Assembly: GCA_964614855.1 (NCBI GenBank)
Contig: CAZTMX010000059.1
Coordinates: forward strand, 1 to 15,305
Source of the DNA: CAWJHE01 sp964614855
GTDB taxonomy: Bacteria > Chloroflexota > Anaerolineae > Anaerolineales > UBA4823
DNA length: 15,305 nucleotides
Direction of reading: 5' to 3'
Below, piece after piece: positions 15,185-15,305 of this stretch (positions are counted from its first letter, which is position 1; the number at the start of each line of letters is the position of its first letter). Below the pieces are notes generated by a model that saw nothing but the letters and a program-made list of their open reading frames with translations, ran no database searches and was not told where the DNA came from. The position numbers and the translations under genes are program-made.

Positions 15185-15305
15185 CTATGCTGCATCGGGT
15201 GCGTGGGTGGTGAGATTTTCATCTGCAAGCTGGATCAGGTATTGCCCGTACTGGTTGCCTGCATACCGCCGTGCTTCTTTCAGCAGCGCCTCCCGGTCGA
15301 TAAAC
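15185..15305 (-). CDS. rmlA: Glucose-1-phosphate thymidylyltransferase, C-terminal fragment
   Basis: Only the last 39 codons and a TAG stop are in the window; the gene continues beyond the right edge. The peptide reads FIDREALLKEARRYAGNQYG, then QYLIQLADEN and a short tail. It matches the conserved RmlA C-terminus (G-FID-x-E-x-L-x7-Y-G-x-YL). RmlA makes dTDP-glucose, the first step to dTDP-rhamnose, which fits rmlD starting 16 bases downstream. The frame is open to the last base, so nothing suggests a broken gene. Confidence 0.8.
   Translation of the reverse strand, partial: FIDREALLKEARRYAGNQYGQYLIQLADENLTTHAPDAA

Noticed and set aside
15169..15228. 20-residue N-terminal extension of RmlD
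   Set aside because: It overlaps the rmlA coding end and adds residues before the canonical MNILLLG start of the nucleotide-binding fold.
1..15305. CRISPR arrays, tRNA or rRNA genes, insertion sequences or transposase remnants
   Set aside because: No regularly spaced repeats, cloverleaf or rRNA-like sequence, terminal inverted repeats, or transposase-like protein were seen; coding density is high throughout.

Overview
The window is one polysaccharide (exopolysaccharide or cell-surface glycan) biosynthesis locus. Every credible gene lies on the minus strand, so the locus reads from high to low coordinates. Base composition is close to 50% G+C by eye. The gene set, the long multi-domain glycosyltransferases and the unusual Wzz/Wzy-type proteins resemble loci I associate with Chloroflexota (Anaerolineae-like). 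That assignment rests on protein resemblance only; there is no rRNA or other marker in the window.

Upstream operon (15305 to about 8866). It starts with the C-terminal end of a glucose-1-phosphate thymidylyltransferase (rmlA), followed by dTDP-4-dehydrorhamnose reductase (rmlD). Three glycosyltransferases follow: a 452-residue GT-B-like enzyme with a coiled-coil tail, a 904-residue fusion (winged-helix/PqqD-like domain, GT2, GT-B-like domain), and a 418-residue GT4 enzyme. Gaps are 7 to 16 bases. The run ends in a clear rho-independent terminator at 8866-8901. rmlA and rmlD imply dTDP-L-rhamnose supply, so the glycan probably contains rhamnose; rmlB and rmlC are not in the window.

Downstream operon (about 8843 to base 1). 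Immediately after the terminator is a near-consensus sigma70-type promoter (TTGACA, 17 bases, TATCAT). It drives a GT4 enzyme (374 aa) and a GT2 enzyme (302 aa, ATGA overlap). A 136-base gap with a hairpin comes next. Then a module of a Wzz-like two-TM protein and a Wzy/O-antigen-ligase-like membrane protein occurs twice in tandem. Within each module the two genes overlap by GTGA. The last gene is a polytopic GT-C/GT39-like membrane protein of at least 485 residues that runs off the left edge.

Working model (inference): cytoplasmic GT2 and GT4 enzymes build a rhamnose-containing oligosaccharide on a lipid carrier. A flippase outside the window exports it. The two Wzz/Wzy-like pairs polymerise or ligate it, perhaps as two linkages or two acceptors, and the GT-C enzyme adds a sugar from a lipid-linked donor on the outer face. 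The duplicated Wzz/Wzy-like module is the most interesting element: both polymerase/ligase copies have Lys where WaaL-type ligases have His, and both Wzz-like copies share a DDYKNWQM motif.
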